From Alicyclobacillus fastidiosus (GTDB lineage: Bacteria; Bacillota; Bacilli; Alicyclobacillales; Alicyclobacillaceae), in assembly GCF_026651875.1 (NCBI RefSeq), contig NZ_CP104067.1, forward strand, positions 3,162,001-3,226,000: a DNA stretch of 64,000 nucleotides, written 5' to 3'. Made by a program: the position numbers and the translations under genes. The notes beneath the pieces are model-generated. The model searched no databases, was not told the DNA's origin, and was given only the letters and a program-made list of their open reading frames with translations. Positions 9,718 through 19,404 of this stretch are shown here, one piece after another (within the stretch, counting starts at the first letter, position 1; each line of letters starts with the position of its first letter).

Positions 9718-10527
9718 CGGGCGGCTGCCGAGTCTTTTGTACTCAGGCCAAATTTCGAATGAACCGAATTGGAGCTTTCCGAGTCATAAACCCGATGACT
9801 TCTGTGAGGTTATTTATGTTCAAAGAGGTGAAGGTATCCTTAAAATTAACAATCGGGAGTATGGTTCACGTCAGGGTGATATTGTGATCTTTAACCCCGG
9901 GGTACTTCATGAAGAGAAACCCAATCCTCAAAACGAACTGCACACTTACTTTTGCGGAATTGGAAACCTGCATATCCGCGGTATGAAACCAGGACATCTG
10001 ATTTCTGACAATATGGAACCAATCATCCACGCCAATAAATACGTGTACAAGATTGAGAGCTACATATCAGACATTTTTAAGGAATGTACGTCTCAAGTTA
10101 TTGGTTATGAAACGGTCAGTGAAACGTTGCTGAGTTCATTGATAGTGCTCATTCTTAGAATCATTCAAACCGAGCATCCTTACTGTAATACCCGTATTAC
10201 GCCATCCTCACGCCCACTTGCTCGTCAAATCCAAGAATATATTGATTTAAATTACACCCACTTCACTTCTATTAGCGACGTTGCCAACCGTTTTTACATC
10301 AGCCCTGACTATCTATCGCACATATTTAAAGAAGGAACTGGAAAATCATTGATCAGCTATGTGATTAACCGTCGTCTAGGACATGCGAAAACATTATTAC
10401 TGACCACAAGAGTATTCAAGATATCTCTGAGATGGTCGGATATCAAAATGCAAATCATTTTAGCGTCATGTTTAAAAAGATGTTTGGAGAGTCCCCTGCA
10501 CAATTTCGAAAGCGAGTTCTGGGATGA
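9704..10527 (+). pseudogene. AraC-family regulator with recruited 5' end and C-terminal frameshift
   Basis: From about 9720 the plus strand encodes an AraC-type regulator: a cupin arm (VIYVQRGEGILKINNREYG, then GDIVIFNPGVLHEEK) and the first helix-turn-helix (ISDVANRFYISPDYLSHIFK). Near 10406-10410 a one-base loss shifts the frame; the alternative frame then reads SIQDISEMVGYQNANHFS and ends at 10525-10527, which is the second helix-turn-helix. The native start is gone: the open frame continues upstream into the antisense of the MoxR remnant, where ATG at 9704 or 9710 follows AAGGATGG. A translated protein would lack the proper second DNA-binding helix. Confidence 0.75.
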
Positions 10528-10629
10528 ATGAATTACGTCATGAATCCCATTCTTTTGTAGGATGGTGGACCTTAACAATGAATAGTTCAACACCCCTTCT
10601 ACTCATTGCCCACTGGCTCTGAAGTGAAA

Positions 10630-10672
10630 CAAAAAAGGCCCCTAAGCACTTGTGTTCAAGTACATGGGACCT
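10630..10672 (-). terminator. Terminator of the uronate operon
   Basis: An imperfect stem (AGGTCCCATGTACTTG against CAAGTGCTTAGGGGCCT) with a short loop is followed on the minus strand by TTTTTTG. It lies about 160 bp past the last isomerase remnant of the long minus-strand operon. Confidence 0.6.
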
Positions 10673-10826
10673 ACATTGTTGGGCTAAGACTCCTAGATGT
10701 ATTCTCTCCAAAATGTGATCCGGCTCCCGATACGGCCAGCAGAAGAATGGGCACTAGACCGTTGAAAGGGGTGGCGCAATAGTTAGGGGAGGGGCCATCG
10801 AGTGACTAGTCTCTTCCAATTAAATT

Positions 10827-11641
10827 TCTATTTAAATCTCTACCGTCATACTCCGCAGATTCTCAAGGCTGGTCTTCAGGCTGTCAAATGGATTCCCCTG
10901 GCATTTATCCTGTTCCACTGCGCCCCAATCCACACCGATGTCGCTACAGGCCCGGATCATCTCTGGCCAGTTCATATTGTCTTCGCCGACCTCGGCGAAC
11001 ATTGAGCTCCTATCTGGGCTAACCGCCATGTCCTTCAGGTGCTTTCATACGGCCAGCGACTTTGCGGATCCACTGCACCGGGTCAGCACCGCCAGCCTGT
11101 ACCCAATAGACATCGAGTTCAAAGTCGACGGCAGCGGGATCGAACGTTTGCAGTAAGATGTCCATGCCAGTCACGCCGTCAAACTTGGCATATTCAAAGT
11201 TATGGTTGTGATAGATGAGCTTGAGGCCCTCCTTCGCCAGAACTCGCCCGTATTCTGACGCTTCACGGGCAAACGCTTCGTAGCCTTCTCGACTGCTCCG
11301 ATAGGAATCCGGCATGGATCCGATGCCGACGTACTTGCAATTCCACAGTTGATGAACTTCAATCACAGACTTGATGTCACTCTGCAGTTGAGGATACGGA
11401 ACGTGTGTGGCACAGATGGTGAGGCCGATGTCGTCGGTCATCTGCTTCAGTTCGGCCGCATCAATCGGGCCAAGACCGGATACCTGAACCGCGTTGTACC
11501 CAATTTCCTTCACGCGCTGTAGGGACGCCAAAATATCTGAAGGGGTTTTCAGGAAATCTCGTATGGTATAAAGTTGTGCTGCAATTTTCACGACAATCAC
11601 CTCGTTCGATAATTGTAGCCATTCATAGAGGGCTACCAAAG
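10827..11641. repeat. 0.8-kb duplication, copy 1 (matches 27732-28554)
   Basis: The segment is nearly identical to 27732-28554, with only scattered single-base differences and one 5-bp deletion near 11042. Identity stops abruptly at GGGCTACCAAA at the right end of both copies. Both copies carry a TIM-barrel isomerase gene in the same orientation, about 16.9 kb apart. Confidence 0.85.
10832..11591 (-). pseudogene. Sugar-phosphate isomerase/epimerase, frameshifted duplicate
   Basis: This is the broken copy of the intact gene at 27739-28503. The GTG start at 11591 behind GAGGTG and the first about 190 residues are intact, including the TIM-barrel pattern IYHNHNFEY and FELDVYWV. A 5-bp deletion near 11042 removes the VVHLKD metal/substrate segment and shifts the frame; the C-terminal remainder (MAVSPDRSSMFAEVGE) is in another frame. 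The intact paralog may have relaxed selection on this one. Confidence 0.85.
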
Positions 11642-11766
11642 TTGTGTTGAGGCTCTCGTATTGAGTCATCTGCTCCTGTTTTTACATCGCGATCTGCTAT
11701 TGTCTGAGTGTATCTCCAGCCGACCGATAACCTCGACAATCAGTACGCTCATCTGAACAGCCCATC

Positions 11767-12572
11767 CTAGGCCTCGGCTTCAAACCTTTGCTTCATTTGC
11801 TGCAAAACTTCATCATACGGGGTATTCCATATCTTCTGATTGAATATCTCAACTTCAACGGGGCCGTGGTAACCAGCCGCTTCGACCACTCGACGAATGC
11901 GGGCATTTTCTACACAGCTATCGCCCATCATGCCCCGTGACATCATGGCATTTTCGACGGGAGCGAGCCAGTCGTTGACATGAAATCCGAAAATGTGATC
12001 CTTGGCTCTCGCAATCTCTTCGTACAGCTTGGGATCCCACCAGACGTGATATATGTCAATAACAACCCCTACTTGTCTAGACCCAATGCGCTCTACAATA
12101 TTATTCGCTTGTCCGAGCGTCGATATCACAAACCTGTCTGCCGCAAACACGGGGTGAAGTGGTTCGATGCCAAGCTTGACACCGCGTTGTGTCGCATAGG
12201 TAATGAGTTCCCCTATGCCCTCTTCCACCATTGCGCGCATCGTAAAGCGTGCACCCCTCTGCCGGCCCGCAGACCAGGACCAATACGTCCGTTCGATGGC
12301 AGCGGCTTCGTCAATAGCTCGGCGGTTGTCGACGATGCGGGCCAAACGTTCCGCTTTTGTCGCGGCAGGGAACATACACCAAGGCATAATCCGGATACCT
12401 GTATACCCGCATCTCGAACAACCCTGTGGCTTTCCTGTAATCCGATTTCGGAAATTTTGTGACGCCATAGGCCAATCCACCGGATGCCCGCCCGCGCACA
12501 GCCATCTACCGCCTGCCTAACCGTCCAGTCTTCAGTTGTGATTTGGTTGAGACTTAGAAATCGCGTATCCAC
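11767..12572 (-). pseudogene. Sugar-phosphate isomerase/epimerase with several frameshifts
   Basis: The N-terminal part from GTG at 12572 (behind GGAGGTG) reads FLSLNQITTEDWTVRQAVDG and then IRWIGLWRHKISEIGL, typical of the xylose-isomerase-like TIM barrel. After VSGLCLGV the frame shifts, and MFPAATKAERLARIVDNRRA continues elsewhere. A further change around 12290 moves LVLVCGPAEG to a third frame, and the C-terminal half (LGIEPLHPVFAADR, VGVVIDIYHVWWDP, HVNDWLAP) is intact in the second frame. At least three indels, so it is not functional as read. Confidence 0.8.
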
Positions 12573-12693
12573 TCACACAACACCTCCAAGGGCTGACGGT
12601 GTGCCACCTCGATAGGTGTACCAGTTAAGACATACGGTTTAATTGCGCCACCTGCGCGCGGTAATCGTACACTTTGCACAATAATCCCCCTCG

Positions 12694-13764
12694 TTAATGC
12701 ACGGATAAAGTCGGGATATCCTTCCATCGCCATTCTTCCCAAGACTGCAATCCAAGTTCGGCCAGTTGCACGCCTTTGGCACCTTCCAGCAAGTCAAACT
12801 TAAACCATGTGTTCAAGACAACCTGCTTCAAGAACATTTCCCACTGTACCTTAAACGCATTGTCCGGTTCGCTCAGCGTTGGTACGACCATCCATTGCTC
12901 TCGATACTGATTCGAGTCTGGAACATCTGGATTCCAGACCGCCTTTGGCATGTTGGCCCGGTGTTGTGCCTTCCAGTTGCGCAATCCTGCGACCGCACTT
13001 CCCTCCGTGCCGTCCACTTGAAGTTGGAACAATTCATCACGATCCACCCGGACACACCACGAGGAGTTGATTTGAGTCACAATGCCGTTTGCCAATTGGA
13101 ACGTGGTATATCCCGAGTCATCCGTCGTGACGTCATAAGGCGCTTGCGATTCATCCCAACGCTTAGGAATGTGGGTCGCACCGTAGCAAGATACCGCTTT
13201 CACATCGCCGAAAATATTACTTAGTACATAGCGCCAATGACAAAGCATATCGACGATAATACCGCCTCCATCTTCCTTGCGGTAGTTCCAAGAAGGTCTT
13301 TGCACTTCTTGATGCTCTCCTTCAAATACCCAATATCCAAATTCGCCACGGACCGAGAGAATACGGCCAAAAAATCCGGTATCGACCAATCGTTGCATCT
13401 TCAAGAGTCCAGGTAGGAACAATTTATCTTGAACAACGCCGTTTTTGACCCCTTTTTCCTTTGCCAAAAGAGCCAGACTAAGCGCCTCTTCGAGATTCAC
13501 ACCTGTTGGCTTCTCACAGTAGATGTGTTTGCCCGCTTCGATGGCCATACGAACACCGTCCGCTCGACGCAACGTCGTTTGTGCATCGAAGTAAATTTCA
13601 TCCGCTGGATTTTGTAAACACGCTTGCAAATCTGTACTCCATCGTTCGATACCGTATTTTTCAGCCAACGCAGGCCATCGTTGTCGACCATATGATATTT
13701 TGATGTCCCAAACGCTCGCGAGAACAAAGCTTGTGCACCACTGAGATTTCCAAAAAATCGTCAA
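12694..13764 (-). pseudogene. Gfo/Idh/MocA oxidoreductase lacking its N-terminal Rossmann start
   Basis: From ALAEKYGIERWSTDL onward this is a good Gfo/Idh/MocA-type dehydrogenase. It has ADEIYFDAQTTLRRADGVR, the EKP motif (AGKHIYCEKPTG) and a long C-terminal domain with GGGIIVDMLCHWRYVL. The first residues (MTIFWKSQWCTSFVLAS) do not resemble the family and the GxGxxG nucleotide-binding turn is missing, so the 5' end appears deleted or scrambled. It may be the NAD-dependent sugar oxidation step paired with the neighbouring isomerases. Confidence 0.65.
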
Positions 13765-13822
13765 AGGCCAGCAAGTGTAGAACGTTAGGACATTGATTCG
13801 TCAGAAAGGTCCCTTGGATGTC

Positions 13823-14652
13823 TCATAGGCGGCAACTGTCTCTTTGGTTACCTAGATATCCTCTCAGAATTTGAAGATGTTTCGGAAGTGCTGTGGCCGC
13901 CCCTTCAATCTCTGGGTGCCATTTCTTTTCCCATTCGACGCAAAGGTACTTGTCGTAGCCTGAAGCAATGAGCTTTTGAACGATCTGGCGCACCGGCACT
14001 TCTCCCTCGCCGAATACCACGAGATCCCATCCAGCACCATTTCGCTTAGCATCCTTCAAATGAACGTGCCCGAGCCGACTCGGTTCTCGTAGGTTTCGTC
14101 TACGGTTTCATTCATTCGATATGGATGGTGCGTGTCCCACAACGCTCCTATCGCCTTGCTTGGAACACTTTGCAAGACAGCTCGAACAAGATGCGAGGAC
14201 GAAAATTCATCATGGGTTTCGAGTAATACTTGAATGCCAAGCTCTGCACCTCTGGAAGCGACTTTATTAAGAGACTCAGCAACAAACTGAATATCGTCAC
14301 CCTGCTTCATCTCTGAAGTACCTCGAACCCCTCCACCAAAAGTACGAACCATCGGAATCTCCATTTTCGCAGCAAGTTCGATGTACGCCAGCAATTCTGT
14401 GACGTTGCGATCACGCTCCTCAGCGTCCGGCGTAGCAAAGCGAGTAGATGCGCCAATGCCAATGATTTCAATTCCATTGTCTTTCGCAAGAGCCACAATT
14501 CTTTTCTGTGCAGCAGAGTCCATGTCCGAGCGGATGACCTCTCCGTCGACAAGCCGCAATTCAACACCGTCGTAACCAAACTCGACAGCATTTTGGATGA
14601 CCTGCTCCATCGACCATTCAGGGCATGCTAAGTTTGAAAAAGCAATTTTCAT
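13823..14652 (-). pseudogene. Sugar-phosphate isomerase/epimerase with a frameshift
   Basis: The first 190 residues from ATG at 14652 form an intact TIM-barrel part (MKIAFSNLACPEWSMEQ, then FGYDGVELRLVDG, then VLLETHDEF, then ALWDTHHPYR). Near 14065-14090 the frame shifts: the expected HVHLKDAKRNGAGWDLV continues in the next frame to the stop at 13823. One indel would restore a protein of about 275 residues. It lies between the heparinase-like gene and the Gfo/Idh remnant. Confidence 0.8.
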
Positions 14653-14872
14653 ATCGTCACCTCATCGTCCAACTGTTTAGAAAATTGGTCGTGCAACTAC
14701 TGTTCAGCGGGTCCTTTTTTGCACTGAAAGTCGATGGTGTAAATGAACTGAGCAAGCACTGCATCGCCGACGTTCCATTCCTACGCGGCCGCCACCGTGT
14801 ACTGTCATAGTATCCTTGCGACCTGTTACCCAGCTGACAACCACGGTGTCGGGTATGTTCAACCCCACCCTA

Positions 14873-16714
14873 TTAATCGTTTGTCTCTCCATCAAATGAT
14901 TTGTAGAATTCAACTAAATGATTATTGGACAAAACATTCTCAGCCTTATACAGATGTATCAAGAAAGAGGTATCACGTCGGTTCGTTCGATACCGGGCCA
15001 TCCCGATTGTACCGTTCCGAAATGGCACGGCGTCACTAAGCGTAAAACCAGTTGCAGCCGAGTCTAAGCACAAGATGCTGACTCGCCCATCTTCAGTTGA
15101 TACATCCAGTCGTTTTCCACTTAGGTTTACATCCGTATGACGACAACCGTCCCAGAGTAACACAGGAATTTCCTCAATCAATGCATCAATTTGTCCGACC
15201 ACTCTATCGGAGACCAAGACGACTTCAGATGTAACAGTGAGCCGTCTCTGAACGCAGGTCACACCATTTAATGGTCCCCGATACTTCAGTTCTACGGATA
15301 CTCTTTTATCCGTCTTCTCATGTACTCCCAATGCCAATTCAACATCGTTGGCCGGTGACCAATCGGCCATTCGAGTCACGTCCGACCTCAGCGAAGACGT
15401 TTCCCACGCAGGCGCGTAAGCTATCGCCTTTCCCGCTTGATGTGAGGCACCATCGGAAGGACCAATCAAGGAACAAACGCCCTTACGTTGAATTCGCAGT
15501 ATGCCCGTCGGATTGTAGATAGGTTCTCCCCTGGTCTGGATTTGAACGTAGTTCCCACCTACGTTAATTACCAGCTTATGAAAGAAAGGTTCTATCCAAA
15601 TGTAAAAGCCTCCGGTTTCTGCAGGGCAAGAATCCTCAGGTATGGAATCTACACCAAAACGAAAAGTGAGTGCCAAGAGATAAGCCGTAAGCAAATTGTA
15701 CTGAGAATGGAACGTGTACGACTCAAAACCCGTACGCAACATTGGCGAAGCGTGGTTCTTTACAACATTTAATTCACCAGAAGGTCGAGTCCAACGTCGA
15801 ATAGAAGCAACAGACAGGTGTGCCGCACGTTTAAATGCGCCCGCAATTCGTAAGTCCCCTTGTTTCGCATGGAATTTCGCCGCAAGTTCAAACTGAAACG
15901 CCTGTTGCGCCTCATTCCATTGATGCTGAGCACTCCGCCCGCCAGTTGGCATTTCCCCCAGTGGACTTTGCAAAAACAAGGATGTAAATGTCCCCCTTCG
16001 GAAACATTCCTGAAGTTGTTTCCTAAACCTCCCATTGTAACCATGAAGAAGAATCAATAGTAAATAATTGCGAGAAAACATATCATATGCGAGAGGGCCA
16101 TTCGGATCGATATACATACCATACTCTGTGATTAGCTCCATATGAGGGGCCAATGCTTCATCAAAGTCGTTTACCTCTAGACTTGGACCGAGTCCCGCAA
16201 TACTACGAAGCCATTCCCCAGCAAGCTGCACGATGCTCCAGTTGTTGAATGACGGTTTATAGACGCTTTGCCAATCAATCCCATCAAATGCCCTCTTCCA
16301 TATTTCCACCTGATTTAATGAAACTTGAGGTTTCAACTCATGAAAAGCAAATACCAACATTGTAGTATAAAAGTTACTATGTCCATCAGCAGCTCTTTGG
16401 TGAATCAAGTCATCCAACGAAGCATCTAGTGCCCTGATAGCGTGATCTAAAAACGATGAGTCTTTCAGTTCATTCGCCAACAATGCAGCTACAGCGGCGT
16501 AAGCTGGAGTAGAATATTGCTTTTCTTGATGTACGTATGGATCGATAATCCGACCATGCTCAGACTGATGACCCGTAAAATAATGAACAATATTATAAAT
16601 CAACTCGAGACATGTTTTAGAGTTCACGTCTAAATCTTCAAGATCAGAACTAGAGTTAGGGCCAGTAAAGAACTCACGTACCGTCGTATCTAACGGATAG
16701 TTGGAATTTAACAA
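14873..16714 (-). CDS. Heparinase II/III-like polysaccharide-degrading protein
   Basis: A protein of about 613 residues with an alpha/alpha-barrel-like N-terminal half and a beta-sandwich-like C-terminal half. Examples are FNNWSIVQLAGEWLRSIAG, then MYIDPNGPLAYDMFSRNYLL, and later WKRAFDGI with surrounding helices. This resembles uncharacterised heparinase/alginate-lyase-like proteins that cleave or process uronate-containing polymers. The frame is open further upstream to 16975, but that part overlaps the preceding gene; TTG at 16714 lies 11 bp after GAGGTG and 43 bp after the oligogalacturonide-lyase gene. The start is therefore uncertain. No secretion signal is evident, so action on imported oligosaccharides is likely. 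Confidence 0.6.
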   Translation of the reverse strand: MLNSNYPLDTTVREFFTGPNSSSDLEDLDVNSKTCLELIYNIVHYFTGHQSEHGRIIDPYVHQEKQYSTPAYAAVAALLANELKDSSFLDHAIRALDASLDDLIHQRAADGHSNFYTTMLVFAFHELKPQVSLNQVEIWKRAFDGIDWQSVYKPSFNNWSIVQLAGEWLRSIAGLGPSLEVNDFDEALAPHMELITEYGMYIDPNGPLAYDMFSRNYLLLILLHGYNGRFRKQLQECFRRGTFTSLFLQSPLGEMPTGGRSAQHQWNEAQQAFQFELAAKFHAKQGDLRIAGAFKRAAHLSVASIRRWTRPSGELNVVKNHASPMLRTGFESYTFHSQYNLLTAYLLALTFRFGVDSIPEDSCPAETGGFYIWIEPFFHKLVINVGGNYVQIQTRGEPIYNPTGILRIQRKGVCSLIGPSDGASHQAGKAIAYAPAWETSSLRSDVTRMADWSPANDVELALGVHEKTDKRVSVELKYRGPLNGVTCVQRRLTVTSEVVLVSDRVVGQIDALIEEIPVLLWDGCRHTDVNLSGKRLDVSTEDGRVSILCLDSAATGFTLSDAVPFRNGTIGMARYRTNRRDTSFLIHLYKAENVLSNNHLVEFYKSFDGETND

Positions 16715-16757
16715 TTTGTTTGTGCACCTCACTGAAGACGGCGGGGATACTACCCCA

Positions 16758-17945
16758 TTATTCAATATCGACGATATAGATGTTGCCCATACCCGGTACA
16801 GAATCGACATCAGATGTAAACAATACGTGATGTCCATCGTGGCTAAACACGGGATGGGGGTGGACATCTTGAACACAAAAACTACTATCGTGAAGACAAA
16901 GAGGAGTCCACGATAACGATTGGTCGTTCCAATCGACAACGCAATGATGTAACATGTTGGCGGTAATGACACCATCGGTCACAAGAGTCCCAGAATCTTG
17001 ACTGATGCTGAAATGACCGTAATGGTTCATATTCGGTAAAAAAGGCACTTCAACAAAGTTATTTTTCTCTAGATTAAAACTACCAACAAAGCTGATAGAC
17101 CGTTCATCAAATTTACCAGTCATACACTTTGTACCATGGTACACAATTGAACTGCCGTTCGCCGCCCATACCTCATGGCAAATCCATACTGTACCACGTT
17201 CAATAGATTCATCACGAATTTTTACAGCCGCCCCATGGCGGTAGAGCCAAATTCGTTGGTCGACATCCCCACCCTCGTGATTGAAAAGAATCTCGTCGTT
17301 GTGTACGGGGCTGAATTGCACATGTGTAATCCAGCCTACGTGGCTAAACAAGACTTCTGATATTTTCTTTTCGGTATCAATCACCAGTACTCTTGACTCC
17401 AATTGTCTCGATTGCACTTTATCCTTGATAAGTTTCATTTTGTTACCACTGCCAACATCGAACGCAGTTGCGTCGATATATGGAATACAAGCGTACCGCC
17501 CGTCACTTGATAGGTGTGTGAATCCCGTAACCACATCATTTGGAAGAACTGAAATGACTTCTTCCTCGAGACTATCCACGTCCAGAAGCCGGACTTCGTT
17601 CCCTTGTATATAGAGCACATGGTTCGTTTCAGGGTTATAACTGACACTCGCTTTGCCTAGGCCATGGAAAGGGGTCCCATCATAATAAACATAACTCATC
17701 AGGTACCTGTCGCGGTTGTTAGTTAATTGTCGACTTTCGCCGTCCTGGAGACTCATTTGATAAATGTTCGGGTTTGCGTCCTGGTTGCTGATGCAAATAA
17801 TTGATTGACTATCACGAGTAAAACTCTTGCTGGTAAAGTACAAATGTTGATGGCTGCCGGGTAGAGAGGTCAATCGACGAACACGATTTCCAGTCACTAG
17901 ATCTGACCGTTCAGAGATTTGGTGCTTCGTCTTTGTTCCCTTCAT
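16758..17945 (-). CDS. Oligogalacturonide-lyase-like beta-propeller protein
   Basis: This 395-residue protein has the layout of oligogalacturonide lyase (PF14583), a cytoplasmic seven-bladed propeller that splits unsaturated digalacturonate. Visible features are SHQHLYFTSKSFTRDS near residue 30, TGFTHLSSDGRYACIPY, THVQFSPVHNDEILFNHEG, and the C-terminal QDVHPHPVFSHDGHHVLFTS with GMGNIYIVD. The histidines in HQHLYF and HPHPVF match the family's metal-site histidines. ATG at 17945 follows GGGGGGGGACGTG. It lies in the minus-strand operon after a Gfo/Idh dehydrogenase, so the imported sugar is probably a pectin-like or other uronate oligomer. Confidence 0.8.
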   Translation of the reverse strand: MKGTKTKHQISERSDLVTGNRVRRLTSLPGSHQHLYFTSKSFTRDSQSIICISNQDANPNIYQMSLQDGESRQLTNNRDRYLMSYVYYDGTPFHGLGKASVSYNPETNHVLYIQGNEVRLLDVDSLEEEVISVLPNDVVTGFTHLSSDGRYACIPYIDATAFDVGSGNKMKLIKDKVQSRQLESRVLVIDTEKKISEVLFSHVGWITHVQFSPVHNDEILFNHEGGDVDQRIWLYRHGAAVKIRDESIERGTVWICHEVWAANGSSIVYHGTKCMTGKFDERSISFVGSFNLEKNNFVEVPFLPNMNHYGHFSISQDSGTLVTDGVITANMLHHCVVDWNDQSLSWTPLCLHDSSFCVQDVHPHPVFSHDGHHVLFTSDVDSVPGMGNIYIVDIE

Positions 17946-18032
17946 CACGTCCCCCCCCTATAACTCATGACGCCTAGTCGGTTTAGAAATTCTATGATGG
18001 GAAAATACACGATTAACAATCGAGCCTTCAGT

Positions 18033-19196
18033 TTAAAATGTGCCTCGAACATCGAGGATTTTGGCGCATTGTGATTTCTTTACAAAAGTCGATGCCTCAA
18101 TCTTCTCATTCAGCTTTTCCAAATACAGTTCTTCATCCAACGGTATTTCTACCCAATTATCCAACCAAGCAGACAGGTGCATTGCATTCGACAACTGAAG
18201 ACCGCGAATTCCTTCCTCTCCAGGTGCAAGTAGTGGCGTACCATGGAGTATCGCCGATACCCAATTTTCGGTAATTCCTTTATGGCCAGTCTCTACGCCG
18301 CGAACTGGAACATCACACTTCCAACATTCCGGTTGACCGAATCCCCCATTATATTCCTTGTTGAATTGCCTCTCTGAAATACGTAATCGCCAGAACGTAA
18401 GTTTTCCATCTTCAATTACAACTTTTCCTCTATCACCGGAAATCTCAAAGCGGTTCGTACCCGGCGCTTCACCAGTGGACGTAACGAACAGTCCTGTAGC
18501 GCCATTCTCGTACTCCACATATGCCGTCACATCATCCTCTACTTCAATATCGTGGTACTTACCAAACCCACAGAATGCCCGCAGTCTTTTCGGTAACATA
18601 TTCGTAGTCCATTGCCAGAGATCCAATTGGTGCGGGTCTTGATTCGCCAGTACGCCCCCGCCTTCTCCAGCCCATGTCGCACGCCATCCACCGGAATTGT
18701 AATAACTTTGCGGGCGATACCAATTCGTTATAATCCAAATCGTTCGCTTCAAATCCCCTAGCTCACCACTAGAAATCAAATCCCTTAACTTCTGATACAA
18801 CGGATTCGTCCGCTGATTAAACATAATCCCAAACACTTTCCCACTTTGAGCAGCTACTTCGTTCATTTCTCGAACCTGTTTCGTATACACTCCGGCTGGC
18901 TTCTCAACCAATACATGTAGCCCACGCCTAAATGCCTTGATAGCCAATTCTGAATGACTGTAATGCGGGGTCGCAATCATCACCGCATCGACACTTCCTG
19001 ACTCAAAGAGCGACTCAGGAGTATCAAAAAACTGAACACTATCGCCCGATTGTGACCGAATCCATTCACGCTTTTCAGGGTTCGTATCGCACACGGCTGT
19101 AAGTTGGGCTTCTGGCACTTCGTTTTGGATTAAATATTTTGCGTGGGCACTCCCCATGTTTCCAATACCAACGATTCCCATGCGAACAAAACTCAT
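18033..19196 (-). CDS. Gfo/Idh/MocA-family NAD(P)-dependent oxidoreductase
   Basis: This is a complete 387-residue dehydrogenase. The nucleotide-binding turn GIVGIGNMGSAHAK lies at residues 8-21, the EKP motif in HVLVEKPAGV near residue 98, and the catalytic-region pattern EGGGVLANQDPHQLDLWQW near residue 177. ATG at 19196 follows TTGGAGGGGTTAGT. It lies between the solute-binding lipoprotein and the oligogalacturonide-lyase-like gene. Such enzymes oxidise a ring hydroxyl of a sugar, often feeding the sugar isomerases encoded downstream. Confidence 0.9.
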   Translation of the reverse strand: MSFVRMGIVGIGNMGSAHAKYLIQNEVPEAQLTAVCDTNPEKREWIRSQSGDSVQFFDTPESLFESGSVDAVMIATPHYSHSELAIKAFRRGLHVLVEKPAGVYTKQVREMNEVAAQSGKVFGIMFNQRTNPLYQKLRDLISSGELGDLKRTIWIITNWYRPQSYYNSGGWRATWAGEGGGVLANQDPHQLDLWQWTTNMLPKRLRAFCGFGKYHDIEVEDDVTAYVEYENGATGLFVTSTGEAPGTNRFEISGDRGKVVIEDGKLTFWRLRISERQFNKEYNGGFGQPECWKCDVPVRGVETGHKGITENWVSAILHGTPLLAPGEEGIRGLQLSNAMHLSAWLDNWVEIPLDEELYLEKLNEKIEASTFVKKSQCAKILDVRGTF

Positions 19197-19287
19197 ACTA
19201 ACCCCTCCAATATCTCTCCATCCAAAAATCCATCCGGATTCAATCCACTGCCCTATACGGGACGAGCCCTCCTAATGATATTCACGA

Positions 19288-19317
19288 GAGGTTCATAAAC
19301 TGAAATGTATGAACCTC
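19288..19317 (-). terminator. Intercistronic stem-loop after the solute-binding gene
   Basis: A perfect 10-bp stem, GAGGTTCATA with TATGAACCTC, closes a 10-nt loop. No T-run follows on either strand. It lies between the solute-binding protein gene and the dehydrogenase. Such stem-loops often stabilise the upstream mRNA or partly terminate, giving more binding protein than downstream enzyme. Confidence 0.5.
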
Positions 19318-19404
19318 ATATGCGAACGGAACGTTTGATCCGCATTAAGCCACATTCATTCACCAGGACTAAGTATGCGGAAGCAGTGTGAATCTCCAGG
19401 CTCA

